DNA of 64,000 bases from Anaerolineae bacterium (GTDB lineage Bacteria > Chloroflexota > Anaerolineae > Aggregatilineales > UBA2796). The stretch lies in NCBI GenBank assembly GCA_019637555.1, contig JAHBVK010000004.1, forward strand, positions 62,001 through 126,000, read 5' to 3'. Below the pieces are notes generated by a model. It had not been told where the DNA came from and searched no databases. It saw only the letters and a program-made list of their open reading frames with translations. Below are positions 54,164 through 62,537 of the stretch, piece by piece; position 1 is the first letter of the stretch; each line of letters starts with the position of its first letter. The position numbers and the translations under genes are program-made.

Positions 54164-55231
54164 TCAGCCATCCAATAAGTAACGCGCGATCAGGTGTGCC
54201 GAGCCGATGATGCTCTCCACATGGGTGCGCTCATAGGCGTGCGAGGCATCGATTCCCGGTCCGATCAAGCCGACGCGCGCCCGACCCGCTGATCGCCAGT
54301 ACATCGAGCCGTCGGAGCCGTAGAAAGGATAGATGTCCACTTTATAAGGGATATTGAACGCCGTCGCCAATCCGCGCAGTTTGCCCGTCAGATCGAAGTG
54401 GTACGGTCCGCTGCTATCTTTGGCGCAAATGCTGACGGAGAACTCATCGCCATTTTGCCCGTCGCCAAGTGCGCCCATATCGATCACCACGTATTCCGCC
54501 AGATCGTTTGGCAGGCTGTCCGCGCCACCATGCCCTACTTCCTCGTAGTTACTGATCAGTACGGTGCATTGCTGCGCGGGTTGCAGTCCTCGCTGCGCCA
54601 GCGCCAGCAACGCGCCATAGATCGCGGCGACTCCGGCTTTGTCATCGAGATGACGGGAGCGCACGAATCCACTGGCGGAAGCCTCCACGCGGGGATCAAG
54701 AAAGACGAAATCACCCACTTCGATGCCCAGCGCACGGGTTTGATCGGCGCTGCTGGTGCGTTCATCCAAGCGCACTTCCATCGTATCAGCGTTACGCGGC
54801 TGCTCACCGAGCTTGCTGTTGACGTGGCTGCTGGCATTGACGGGCACAACAGTACCGCGATAACGGCGATCATCGAAGGTGCGGATCGTGACGCCTTCTA
54901 GCTCGATCTCATTCCAGACGTAGCCGCCGACCTGTGCCAGCTTCAATCTGCCGTTAGGCTTGATCTCCTTGACCATCGCGCCGAGTGTATCGACGTGAGC
55001 AGTCAGGGCACGGGGTGCGTTGCTGGAACGTCCGGGGATCGTCACCTGCAATGCGCCTTTGGTGGTGCGCTTCAAGTGCAGGTTCGGGATTTGCGAGAAA
55101 GCGCGTTCCACATAGTCGATTGCTTCGCGGTGGTATCCGGTAGGACTGGGTGTGTTCAGCAAGCCGACGAGGAACGTGATCATGTCGTCGGCGGGGATGG
55201 TTAGATCGTGAACGGGTACGAGATCGCTCAT
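54164..55231 (-). CDS. M42-family metallo-aminopeptidase
   Basis: The 355-residue protein has the two-zinc site of M42/M20-like peptidases: H79 and D81 in TAHVDTLG, D196/D197 in RHLDDKAG, E230/E231 in SNYEEVGHGG, D251 in VIDMGALG and H331 in GIDASHAYERTH. It is cytoplasmic. The substrate could be N-terminal residues of peptides or a peptide-like solute. CGGAG precedes the ATG. It lies 23 nt upstream of the glycosidase-like gene on the same strand, so the two are probably co-transcribed. Confidence 0.9.
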   Translation of the reverse strand: MSDLVPVHDLTIPADDMITFLVGLLNTPSPTGYHREAIDYVERAFSQIPNLHLKRTTKGALQVTIPGRSSNAPRALTAHVDTLGAMVKEIKPNGRLKLAQVGGYVWNEIELEGVTIRTFDDRRYRGTVVPVNASSHVNSKLGEQPRNADTMEVRLDERTSSADQTRALGIEVGDFVFLDPRVEASASGFVRSRHLDDKAGVAAIYGALLALAQRGLQPAQQCTVLISNYEEVGHGGADSLPNDLAEYVVIDMGALGDGQNGDEFSVSICAKDSSGPYHFDLTGKLRGLATAFNIPYKVDIYPFYGSDGSMYWRSAGRARVGLIGPGIDASHAYERTHVESIIGSAHLIARYLLDG

Positions 55232-55312
55232 ACGTTACTCCGGTAGGTGCGTCAGCATTGTACCCGATCTGGGGAAGGCTGGTAGAGAGGAAGGAGTGGG
55301 ACGATCACGGAG

Positions 55313-55342
55313 GTAGACCAGAGGCTTCAACCTCCGGTCTAC
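55313..55342. repeat. GTAG-type palindrome (CCGGAGGTT family, degenerate)
   Basis: GTAGACCAGAGGCTTCAACC pairs with CCTCCGGTCTAC with two mismatches. It is related to the stems in the inverted repeats at 60259 and 62749. It lies between convergent-free gene ends near the Fur gene. Confidence 0.6.
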
Positions 55343-55367
55343 GGTCTACCGCATCGCCAACGCACGC

Positions 55368-55862
55368 TCATTTACAATACGAATCAGGATCGGCGTCCGA
55401 GCCAGAGCCGGGGCAGAGCTGCAAGTTGGTCTTTTGAGTCTGGCAGTGTGCCGAGAGCATCAAGCGGATCGTAGAGGCATCAAAGCCCTGTTGTACCAAG
55501 GCGCGGGAGAGCGCCTCCAATTCTTCGGGATGCTGCAAATCCATGCTGTCGAGCGCTACCAGATGGCGACAGTCGAGGCAGAAGACGTGGGCGCTGCTCT
55601 GCTGCTCGCGATGCAGCGTGAACAGGCAGTTATCCTCACCGGGCAGCTTATCTACGATGCCCATCTCGGTGAATTCCGCCAGATTGCGATGCACCGTCGC
55701 CAGATGAATATCCATCCCTTCGTTTTCGGCGCGTTCGTAGAGCGTCTTTACCGAGAACGGTGCACTGGAATCAAGTACCAGCCGCAGCAGACATTCCCGC
55801 GCTTTGGTCAGGCGTAAGCCCGCGTGATACAGCCGCGCTATCGCTTCGTCTTGTGTGATCAT
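55368..55862 (-). CDS. Fur-family transcriptional regulator
   Basis: The 164-residue protein has an N-terminal winged helix (ARLYHAGLRLTKARECLLRLVL ... TLYERAENEGMDIHLATVHRNLAEFTEMGIV) and a dimer domain with AHVFCLDCRHLVALD. The C-x2-C there is half of the structural zinc site of Fur/Zur/PerR. Further cysteines lie near the end (HCQTQKTNLQLC and the final SYCK). Whether it senses iron, zinc or peroxide cannot be told. It starts 13 nt after the DtxR gene on the same strand, so both are in one operon. Confidence 0.88.
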   Translation of the reverse strand: MITQDEAIARLYHAGLRLTKARECLLRLVLDSSAPFSVKTLYERAENEGMDIHLATVHRNLAEFTEMGIVDKLPGEDNCLFTLHREQQSSAHVFCLDCRHLVALDSMDLQHPEELEALSRALVQQGFDASTIRLMLSAHCQTQKTNLQLCPGSGSDADPDSYCK

Positions 55863-55875
55863 ACTTAGCGTCTGA

Positions 55876-56607
55876 CTACCCCTGCGCTACCCGAATACCG
55901 CTGGCGAGTTCGTGCCCGATGACCTGTTCCTGCCCTTCAATCTTGAGGCGCAGCGGACCATTGAAAGGCGCGCGATGCACCAGCTTGATCGGGCGTTCCG
56001 GCGTCAGGTTGAGCGAGGCAAGGTATTGCAGCACTTCGGGTTCGTGGTTGGTTACGCGGCTGACCACCAGATCGGCAGGCGCAGCGACTTCCGACAGCGG
56101 TTGATCCTCGATGTCGGGCATCGTGCCGTCCGGCGTCGGGATCGGTTCACCATGCGGACAGCGTTTGGGATAGCCCGCCATTGCCTCCATGCGCGAGGCG
56201 ACTTTTTCGGTGATCACTGCCCCGATGGCGTCCGCTTCGTCGTGACATTCATCCCAACCGAAGCCCATCACTTTGACGAGGAATACTTCCGCCAGTCGGT
56301 GACGGCGGATGTTCAGCAGCGCCTCACGCTCCCCCTTGGGCGTCAGTTGGATGCCTTTGTATGGCTCGTGATCTACGAAACCGGCATCCTTCAGCCGCTG
56401 AACAATGGCAGCTACGGCAGGCGCAGAGACACCCACCCGATCCGCCAACGCGGAAGTGGAGATATAGCCGCCCTTCTGATAATGCAGCAGACGGTAAGCC
56501 TCTGCTAGATAGACTTGTTGTACTTCGCTCGCCGCACGTTGGCTGTTGGGATGCAAAGCTGATGACTGTGAGCTGAGTGCAGCATTGATGTTGGTTTTGT
56601 CTGGCAT
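55876..56607 (-). CDS. DtxR/MntR-family metal-dependent regulator with FeoA-like domain
   Basis: The 243-residue protein has an N-terminal winged helix (LAEAYRLLHYQKGGYISTSALADRVGVSAPAVAAIVQRL, about residues 34-72) and the dimer/metal domain (LNIRRHRLAEVFLVKVMGFGWDECHDEA ... CPHGEPIP). A C-terminal SH3/FeoA-like domain follows (LSEVAAPADLVVSRV ... IGHELASGIRVAQ). The stretch normally reading x-E-H-V-I-S after HDEA here reads ADAIGAVIT, so the usual Glu-His metal ligands are replaced by Gly-Ala. The first 30 residues are a non-conserved extension. It is the first gene of the dtxR-fur operon and has a palindrome over its promoter. Confidence 0.87.
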   Translation of the reverse strand: MPDKTNINAALSSQSSALHPNSQRAASEVQQVYLAEAYRLLHYQKGGYISTSALADRVGVSAPAVAAIVQRLKDAGFVDHEPYKGIQLTPKGEREALLNIRRHRLAEVFLVKVMGFGWDECHDEADAIGAVITEKVASRMEAMAGYPKRCPHGEPIPTPDGTMPDIEDQPLSEVAAPADLVVSRVTNHEPEVLQYLASLNLTPERPIKLVHRAPFNGPLRLKIEGQEQVIGHELASGIRVAQG

Positions 56608-56698
56608 TGGCGTCGCTTTAGGGTGTCTCCATGCACACTTTTAACCTGTGTTAACTTTTGCCTTCACGGTTGATATGGACTTGCTAGTTAAGACTTCT

Positions 56699-56739
56699 AT
56701 AATAGGCATAAGCATATTCTTATTGCAAATGATTTGCAA
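56699..56739 (-). promoter_or_regulatory. Promoter of the dtxR-fur operon with a palindromic operator candidate
   Basis: On the minus strand TTGCAA (56728-56723), an 18-nt spacer and TATTAT (56704-56699) form a promoter. The perfect palindrome TTGCAAATGATTTGCAA (56723-56739, one central base) covers the -35 box. This suggests autoregulation by the DtxR or Fur protein encoded downstream. TATAAT at 56698-56703 on the plus strand could serve the small divergent gene. Confidence 0.6.
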
Positions 56740-56800
56740 GAAGATGATCTGAAATATTCAGAAATGGCGCTCACAGCAGCGGACGAGGATTGAAAACGAG

Positions 56801-56992
56801 ATGGATTTAGAGTTGGTGACTTATGTCTTGGCGATTGTCTTGGGCGCGGTCTGTTGGGCGCTGGTCAAGCACACCGCCGATGAATATGATCGCTGGTATG
56901 AACAACCGCGTTTTGCTGGCTTGGCGATGCGGGTTCCGGCTGCGGCAGTGAGCGTCGTGGTAGTCATCGGCGCGTTCCTGCTGCTGCGCTAA
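56801..56992 (+). CDS. Small two-helix membrane protein
   Basis: The 63-residue protein has two hydrophobic segments (VTYVLAIVLGAVCWALV and VPAAAVSVVVVIGAFLLL) joined by a charged loop HTADEYDRWYEQPRFAG. No family is recognised. A purine-rich GAGGA stretch lies upstream. It may be co-transcribed with glycerate kinase, which begins 45 nt later. Confidence 0.55.
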   Translation: MDLELVTYVLAIVLGAVCWALVKHTADEYDRWYEQPRFAGLAMRVPAAAVSVVVVIGAFLLLR

Positions 56993-57036
56993 ATTACGAT
57001 CAAGCGCTTGTTCCTCTTTCTGTTTGACCTTTCAGC

Positions 57037-58173
57037 ATGCGGATAGCTATCGCTCCAAACGCCTTTCGGGGCAGTTTGACGGCTCAACAAGCCGTCGATT
57101 GCATTTCCACCGGACTGCGTCAGTCCCACCTGCGCGACAATTTAGAGATCGTGTCTATGCCGCTGGCTGATGGTGGCGATGGCACGCTGGAAACGATCAT
57201 GGGCGGCTTGGGCGGGCATCCCGTCACTGTGCCTGTTGTCAACGCGCTGAGCCAGCCGATTGAAGCCGCTTACGGCGTACTCACGGATCACGCTGCGGTG
57301 GTGGAGATGGCGCGTGCCTCCGGCGTTGAGCAAATCCCCCGCGACGCACGCAACCCGATGCTCACTACCTCTTATGGCACAGGCGAATTGATCCGCGCGG
57401 CAGTGCAGCAGGGCAGCCAGCGCTTGTATATCGGTTTGGGCGGATCGGCGTGCGTGGAAGGCGGCGCGGGCTGCTTGCAAGCGTTGGGTGTGCGCCTGCT
57501 TGATGCCAGCGGCGACGAGATTCCGCGCGGTGGCGCGGGTCTGGCGCAGTTGGCACGGATCGATGTCTCGGCGGCGAAGGAATTACTGCGCGATGTGCAG
57601 ATCACGCTGCTGAGCGACGTGACCAATCCACTGTGCGGCGCACTGGGAGCGGCGCGAGTCTTTGGTCCGCAGAAAGGCGCAACGCCGGAGATGGTCGCGC
57701 AGCTTGACTCGATTCTGGCGCACTTCGCCGCGATCATCCGCCGCGATGTCGGCGTCGATGTGCTCAACGTGGCGGGCGCGGGCGCGGCTGGCGGCTTCAG
57801 CGCGGGCTTGTATGGCTGCCTCGGTGCGGAGATCGCTCCCGGTGGTGCGCGGATCATCGAACTGCTGGGCTACGTAGAAAAGCTAGCGGGCGTTGATCTG
57901 GTGATCACGGGCGAGGGTAAGCTCGATTCGCAGACCGTCGGCGGCAAAGCAGTGCAGAGCATCGCGGAGATCGCGGGCAAGCGGCAGATTCCGGTGGTCG
58001 CCATCGCGGGCAGTGTCGAGCCAAACAGCGAGGTGATGCAGCGGATCGGGCTGACGGCGGCTTACAGCCTCGTTCCCGGTGCGTATCCGCTGGATGAGGC
58101 GCTCAGCCACGCGGCGGAATGGCTGACCTTCGCGGCGGAACAGCTTGGTAATACTTTGGCTCTGAAGATTTAG
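57037..58173 (+). CDS. Glycerate kinase (GlxK/GarK family)
   Basis: The 378-residue protein has IAPNAFRGSLTAQQAVD at the N-terminus, PLADGGDGTLETIM, the GLGGSACVEGGAGCLQALG loop and LLSDVTNPLCGALGAARVFGPQKGA, and ends with GEGKLDSQTVGGKA. All are diagnostic of glycerate 2- or 3-kinases of this family, which make phosphoglycerate from glycerate. The stop TAG (58171-58173) is part of a TTAGCCTCA repeat. It is cytoplasmic. Confidence 0.94.
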   Translation: MRIAIAPNAFRGSLTAQQAVDCISTGLRQSHLRDNLEIVSMPLADGGDGTLETIMGGLGGHPVTVPVVNALSQPIEAAYGVLTDHAAVVEMARASGVEQIPRDARNPMLTTSYGTGELIRAAVQQGSQRLYIGLGGSACVEGGAGCLQALGVRLLDASGDEIPRGGAGLAQLARIDVSAAKELLRDVQITLLSDVTNPLCGALGAARVFGPQKGATPEMVAQLDSILAHFAAIIRRDVGVDVLNVAGAGAAGGFSAGLYGCLGAEIAPGGARIIELLGYVEKLAGVDLVITGEGKLDSQTVGGKAVQSIAEIAGKRQIPVVAIAGSVEPNSEVMQRIGLTAAYSLVPGAYPLDEALSHAAEWLTFAAEQLGNTLALKI

Positions 58174-58236
58174 CCTCACCTCCTGCCCCCGTCTCCAATC
58201 CGAGTACAGATTAGGAGAGGGGAACCCGAAGGCACA
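58170..58236. repeat. TTAGCCTCA-type palindromic repeat, copy 5
   Basis: TTAGCCTCACCTCCTGCCCC continues to CTCCAATCCGAGTACAGATT and the AGGAGAGGGGAACCCGAAGG arm. Its first TAG is the glycerate kinase stop codon. Confidence 0.75.
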
Positions 58237-58396
58237 CTTAGTTGTTGTGCCCGGCGATTCCTCGAATAGACCCTCAAGTACATCAAGCGATCACCGCTCC
58301 CATCAGCGCAAATGGTTGGTTATGATATGATTAGGTGATTCGCCGCGTTGAAGGTTCACCCGTTGTCGGGGTGGCGCGGTAGAGAGGTGCGACTCA

Positions 58397-59152
58397 TTGC
58401 AAGAGATACCTGCCATCATAGAGCGTGTACGCCGCGCTTCCAGCAGCAGCCAACGGCTCGACATCGTGCTCGACAAAGCATTTGCACAGATCGAAGTTGG
58501 TCCGGGGCAGTTGTTCCTTGCCCGTACCACGTTGATGCTCGATCCGCTGCTGCGCGAACCATGGACACCCGTCACGCGCGATCAAGCACAACTGACAGTG
58601 GAGCTTCCGTTAGGTAAGGAATACACACCGGGGCAGTACGTCAACCTGATCGGTCCGCTGGGCAAACCGATCCCACTGCGCGAGACGATGCGGGCGCTAC
58701 TGCTCGTTGCCATTGACGCCACCCCTGCTTCTTTCTTGCTGCTGGCAAATGCGGCGCTGGCACGCGGTATCTCGGTAACACTGGCGCTGATCGGTGGAGC
58801 ACAGCATTACGCGCTGGAAATGCTGCCACCGGAAGTGGAGATCAACCGCGCGGAGTCACTGGCGGCATGGGATCAGCGCGATCAGGCGCTGAAGTGGGCG
58901 GATCAGGTGGTCGGCGTCGCGCCGCCGCCTTACGATACTGAGTATTACACGCAGCTTCTGGATATGTGCCGCGCTGCCCGCATGACAGTTCCCGAAGGGT
59001 TCTGTTACGGCTTGTTCCAGCCGCCAATGCCCTGCGGGATCGGTGCGTGTGCGGCATGTTTGATCAGTTGCAAAGGTGAGGATGTGCCCGCCTGCCTCGA
59101 AGGTCCCGCCTTCGATCTGGTAACCACCCTGAGGGGAGAAGCAACCCGATGA
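58397..59152 (+). CDS. PyrK-like iron-sulfur protein (diverged)
   Basis: The 251-residue protein resembles the electron-transfer subunit of class 1B dihydroorotate dehydrogenase. It has a beta-barrel N-terminal half (GPGQLFLARTTLMLDPLLREPW), an NAD-binding-like middle and a C-terminal [2Fe-2S] site with C213, C218, C221 and C233 (PCGIGACAACLISC ... CLEGP). The FAD-binding RPFS-like motif of PyrK is changed to REPWTP. It starts at TTG 58397 with GAGAGG upstream. The end overlaps the PyrD-like start (ATGA). It probably transfers electrons to the next protein, with an uncertain substrate. Confidence 0.78.
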   Translation: MQEIPAIIERVRRASSSSQRLDIVLDKAFAQIEVGPGQLFLARTTLMLDPLLREPWTPVTRDQAQLTVELPLGKEYTPGQYVNLIGPLGKPIPLRETMRALLLVAIDATPASFLLLANAALARGISVTLALIGGAQHYALEMLPPEVEINRAESLAAWDQRDQALKWADQVVGVAPPPYDTEYYTQLLDMCRAARMTVPEGFCYGLFQPPMPCGIGACAACLISCKGEDVPACLEGPAFDLVTTLRGEATR

Positions 59153-60084
59153 TCGATATTGGTTCCGGCAAGCAATCGCTGCAACTCAGCAATCCGGTGA
59201 TCGGGGCGTCGGGGGCGTTCGGCTTTTCCAACGAGTACGCCCGCTTGATCGATCTGAGCAAGCTCGGAGCGTTGATCACTAATCCGCTGACGTTGAAACC
59301 GCGCCGAGTCGCCAGCGGTACGCACGTGGTGGCAGTCGATAGCGCTGTGTTGATTCACAGCGGATTGCCCAACCCCGGTGTGCATAAGGTGTACCAGCAG
59401 CACGCGGCACGCTGGAAGAAAATGGGCACGGCAGTGATCGTCCATCTGGTTGCTACTACGCCCGCCGAAGTCGCTGAGTGCGCGATGGTGGTAGATCGCA
59501 ACGAGGGAGTCGCTGCCATTGAGATTGGCGTGAATGATGAAGTGACCACCCGTGAGATGAAGAAGATGGTCGAGGCAGTGCGTAATGCCACGCATCTACC
59601 GATTCTGGCGCAGCTACCGCTGAACAGCGCTTTTCAAGTGGCAGGAGCAGCCGAAGATGGTGGCGCGGATGCATTGGTGGTCGCTGCCCCACCGCGCGGC
59701 ACGGCACGCGATCCGATCTCCGGCTTATTCGTCGGGGGACGGTTGTACGGTCCGTGGTTAAAGGCGATGGGCTTACGCGCAGTAGGACAGATCGCCGCCA
59801 AGTGCAAGCTGCCGATCATTGGCGCGGGCGGAATCTTCAATCCGCTGGATGCGCGGGATTACATTGACGCGGGTGCGAAAGCGGTACAGGTGGATGCCGT
59901 CGCGTGGGTGAATCCCTCAATGGTAGAGCTGATTGCGCGCGATCTCGGCGGTCTGGAGAAGACTCGCGTCGCGGGCGCTTACGCAGATGAGTGGTTCCCC
60001 GGCATCGGTGAGACGGCGGCGATGCGATCACTGCTGCTCGCCTCGCCTAATCCAGTACAGCCGCCGTTCAAACTGCCGGACTAG
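59149..60084 (+). CDS. Dihydroorotate dehydrogenase-like protein lacking key residues
   Basis: The 311-residue TIM-barrel protein follows PyrD class 1B in order: NPVIGASGAFGF, GALITNPLTLKPRRV, HSGLPNPGV, ADALVVAAPPRGTARD and IIGAGGIFNPLDARDYIDAGAKAVQV. At three sites where class 1 enzymes are strongly conserved it differs. TK(T) is TN45P, the N-x-S-C-P-N loop with the catalytic base reads G-V-N-D-E (Cys replaced by D130), and the flavin-contacting VKL reads AQL (Q155). It may bind FMN yet is unlikely to oxidise dihydroorotate in the normal way. It is coupled to the PyrK-like gene. Confidence 0.8.
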   Translation: MIDIGSGKQSLQLSNPVIGASGAFGFSNEYARLIDLSKLGALITNPLTLKPRRVASGTHVVAVDSAVLIHSGLPNPGVHKVYQQHAARWKKMGTAVIVHLVATTPAEVAECAMVVDRNEGVAAIEIGVNDEVTTREMKKMVEAVRNATHLPILAQLPLNSAFQVAGAAEDGGADALVVAAPPRGTARDPISGLFVGGRLYGPWLKAMGLRAVGQIAAKCKLPIIGAGGIFNPLDARDYIDAGAKAVQVDAVAWVNPSMVELIARDLGGLEKTRVAGAYADEWFPGIGETAAMRSLLLASPNPVQPPFKLPD

Positions 60085-60125
60085 TCGATTAAACAGCCAA
60101 TTGGAACAATCGGCTAGGGAGTGGA

Positions 60126-60197
60126 ATTTAGCCTCACGCCCTGACCCCCTCTCCTAATCTTTACTCGGATTGGGGAGGGGAACCCGCAGGCGACGTT
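60126..60197. repeat. TTAGCCTCA-type palindromic repeat, copy 6
   Basis: TTAGCCTCACGCCCTGACCC and CCTCTCCTAATC ... GGATTGGGGAGGGGAACCCG form long partly complementary arms. It lies 42 nt after the PyrD-like stop. Confidence 0.75.
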
Positions 60198-60258
60198 AGG
60201 CAAAAAAGGTCTACGGAAGCATAGCCAACTAGACTCTAAAGAGTATATGAAGGTCAAC

Positions 60259-60360
60259 TTCTGCTCTTAACCCACTTCAGTGGGTTTACCAAGTGTTGTA
60301 GCCGGAGGTTTCAACCTCCGGTCTACCACAGAGTCAGCTATACAGACGCCGGACAAGCCT
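60259..60360. repeat. Left inverted repeat flanking the histidine kinase gene
   Basis: These about 100 nt contain AACCCACTTCAGTGGGTTTA and the hairpin CCGGAGGTTTCAACCTCCGG, ending CGCCGGACAAGCCT. They match, in reverse complement and with few differences, 62749-62852 beyond the histidine kinase gene. No gene is seen from 60085 to 60535 apart from repeats. Confidence 0.75.
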
Positions 60361-60535
60361 CTTAGCGTCGGGTGCAAAAGCCACGTAGATCGCTGTTCAA
60401 TTTATTAGTAGTCTGCCTCGCCTATCGCAAATCATTATGCTTGCCCCTAAATTGAGTACAAACCGTTATCTGTCGTCACTGCCCCCGCCCTTACAATAGC
60501 ATCCAATGAAGTGAGCATCGTACAAGCATTGCAGC

Positions 60536-62446
60536 ATGTCAGATTCATCGTCTCCGCATCAAATTATCATCGTCATCTCGATTCTAGCACTTGCACTGGA
60601 GTACGCTGTCGGTCTCTACGCGATCCGGCGGCGGGAGACTCCCGGTGCAACGTGGCTTGCCTTCACCATGTTCTTTGCCGCGCTGTGGACTCTTTGCGGC
60701 ATGATGGAGTTGGGGACGGACGTCTTCGCGACCAAGCTGTTCTGGTTTAATCTGAAGCAGTTAGCCGTTTGCGCTGTGCCGCTGGCTATCTTCTTTCTGG
60801 CGCTGGAATATACGGGTAAGACACGCTGGCTGCATGGTTGGCGTTTCGCCCTGATCTGCCTGATACCCGCGATAACACAATTTCTGATCTGGACGGGCGA
60901 TCCGCTGCACTTACTGCGTCAGAGCGTCACCATGATCAGCGTGAACGACCTAACAATCCTGAGCACCAAGCGTGGTCCGTGGTTTTGGGTTTCCGTCCCT
61001 TATCTGCACACGCTGATGGTTTCGGCGTTCTTTTTGTTTCTAGCTTACTCGCGGCGGATGTCGCGCAACTATCGCGGTCAGCCGATCATCTTCGCGCTTG
61101 CCATCGTGGGTACAGAACTGTGCTTATTACGCGAGATGGTTATCTATTCGACACTGGTGATCCCTTCGCCCATCTTCTTCCTGATCCCCTTTCTGCTGAT
61201 CGTCTGGGGCTTACTTCGGTATCGGCTGTTCGATGTGGTGCCTATTGCCCGCGATCTGGTGATCGATCAGATGGTCACCGGTATCGTGATCATTGACCCG
61301 CGCGGACGCATCCTCGATCTCAATCCGGCGGCGGAACGACTGCTGGCGATGCTTTCGCGCAAACCTGAACCTGCTGTCGAACCGCGTAAAGCCATTGGTA
61401 CGGCGGTGCAAGCCGCCTTTCCGCTGTGGTCTGAATGGGAAGAGCACGGCAAACCTGAGTCGCCGCACGAATTTGAAATCCGGCATGGTGGTGTCTACTA
61501 CTGCTACGATGTGTATGTAACGCCGCTGAACCACGCCACTAAAAGCATTTACGGCAAATTGCTGGTGCTGCGTGATGTCACGCTGCGCAAGCTTTCCCAG
61601 TCGCACGCTGTCGAACTGACGCTTGAGCGCGAGAAGATGCGTCTGCTGGAGCAGTTCCTGCAAAATGCCTCACACGATCTACGCACACCGCTGGCAGTGG
61701 TCAAAACGGCGCTGTACACCATGAAGGATTTAACCCGTCGTGTTGATCAGCAGATCGACCACTTTAGTTCACCTGATCCGGGCGAAGTCCGCAACGCCGC
61801 GCACGAGATCAAGCTGCTGGCTAGCCGACAGGGCGATAAACTCGTCCGCATCGAGAACAGTGTGGATCGCCTCGCTTACATCGTGGAGAGTTTGCTGGAA
61901 ATCACGCGCTTGGAGAGTGAGGCGCAAGAGCCGATCATCACGGAACCCGGCGATCTCAACGAGATTGTCGAGGAAGCATTCATCAACGTACAGGCGGATG
62001 CGGCACGGAAAAACATCACCGTCCGTTTTCAACCACATGCTGACGCAGTTCCGGTGATGCTGCACACGAGCAAACTCGGCTTGGCGGTCTCAAAGCTGGT
62101 GGATAATGCCGTGCGCTATACCCAAACTGGCGGCAGCGTACAGCTTCACGTTAGTACGGCAGGTAATCAGGCAGTTATCGACATCGAAGATACGGGTGTC
62201 GGCATCTCGCCAGAGGATGAGCCACATATCTTCGAGCGTTTCTATCGCGGTGATAAGGCACGTTCCTCCGCTACGGGAGGCACAGGCTTAGGCTTGCCTA
62301 TCGCAAAGTCGATTGTGCAGGCGCACGGCGGACGCATCGACTTCGCCAGTATGGAAAAACACGGCAGTTGCTTCAGCATCTACCTACCGCTGATCGCTAC
62401 CTCTGAGCTTGCGCGAGTGGAGGTAAAAATCCCCGCACCATTGTAA
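60536..62446 (+). CDS. Sensor histidine kinase with N-terminal 7TM and PAS domains
   Basis: The 636-residue protein has about seven membrane helices (residues 10-228) of the histidine kinase 7TM N-terminal type and a PAS-like domain (about 235-350, VTGIVIIDPRGRILDLNPAAERLL). A HisKA domain with H380 in NASHDLRTPLA follows. The ATPase domain has N524 in LVDNAVRYT, DTGVG (552-556), FERFYRG and GGTGLGL (581-587), so it is complete. It should autophosphorylate and signal to a response regulator, but none is encoded next to it. It is flanked by inverted repeats of about 100 nt. Confidence 0.93.
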   Translation: MSDSSSPHQIIIVISILALALEYAVGLYAIRRRETPGATWLAFTMFFAALWTLCGMMELGTDVFATKLFWFNLKQLAVCAVPLAIFFLALEYTGKTRWLHGWRFALICLIPAITQFLIWTGDPLHLLRQSVTMISVNDLTILSTKRGPWFWVSVPYLHTLMVSAFFLFLAYSRRMSRNYRGQPIIFALAIVGTELCLLREMVIYSTLVIPSPIFFLIPFLLIVWGLLRYRLFDVVPIARDLVIDQMVTGIVIIDPRGRILDLNPAAERLLAMLSRKPEPAVEPRKAIGTAVQAAFPLWSEWEEHGKPESPHEFEIRHGGVYYCYDVYVTPLNHATKSIYGKLLVLRDVTLRKLSQSHAVELTLEREKMRLLEQFLQNASHDLRTPLAVVKTALYTMKDLTRRVDQQIDHFSSPDPGEVRNAAHEIKLLASRQGDKLVRIENSVDRLAYIVESLLEITRLESEAQEPIITEPGDLNEIVEEAFINVQADAARKNITVRFQPHADAVPVMLHTSKLGLAVSKLVDNAVRYTQTGGSVQLHVSTAGNQAVIDIEDTGVGISPEDEPHIFERFYRGDKARSSATGGTGLGLPIAKSIVQAHGGRIDFASMEKHGSCFSIYLPLIATSELARVEVKIPAPL

Positions 62447-62537
62447 GTGGATCGGGTAGTTCAGAGGAGAGGACTGGAAATCTACCTCTACGAGACGCGA
62501 AATTACTCACCAGCACGATGTAGGGATAGGATTCTAA

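Noticed and set aside
60427..60436. GCAAATCATT near the histidine kinase as a second DtxR/Fur site
   Set aside because: It shares only one half of the palindrome at 56723, too little to call.
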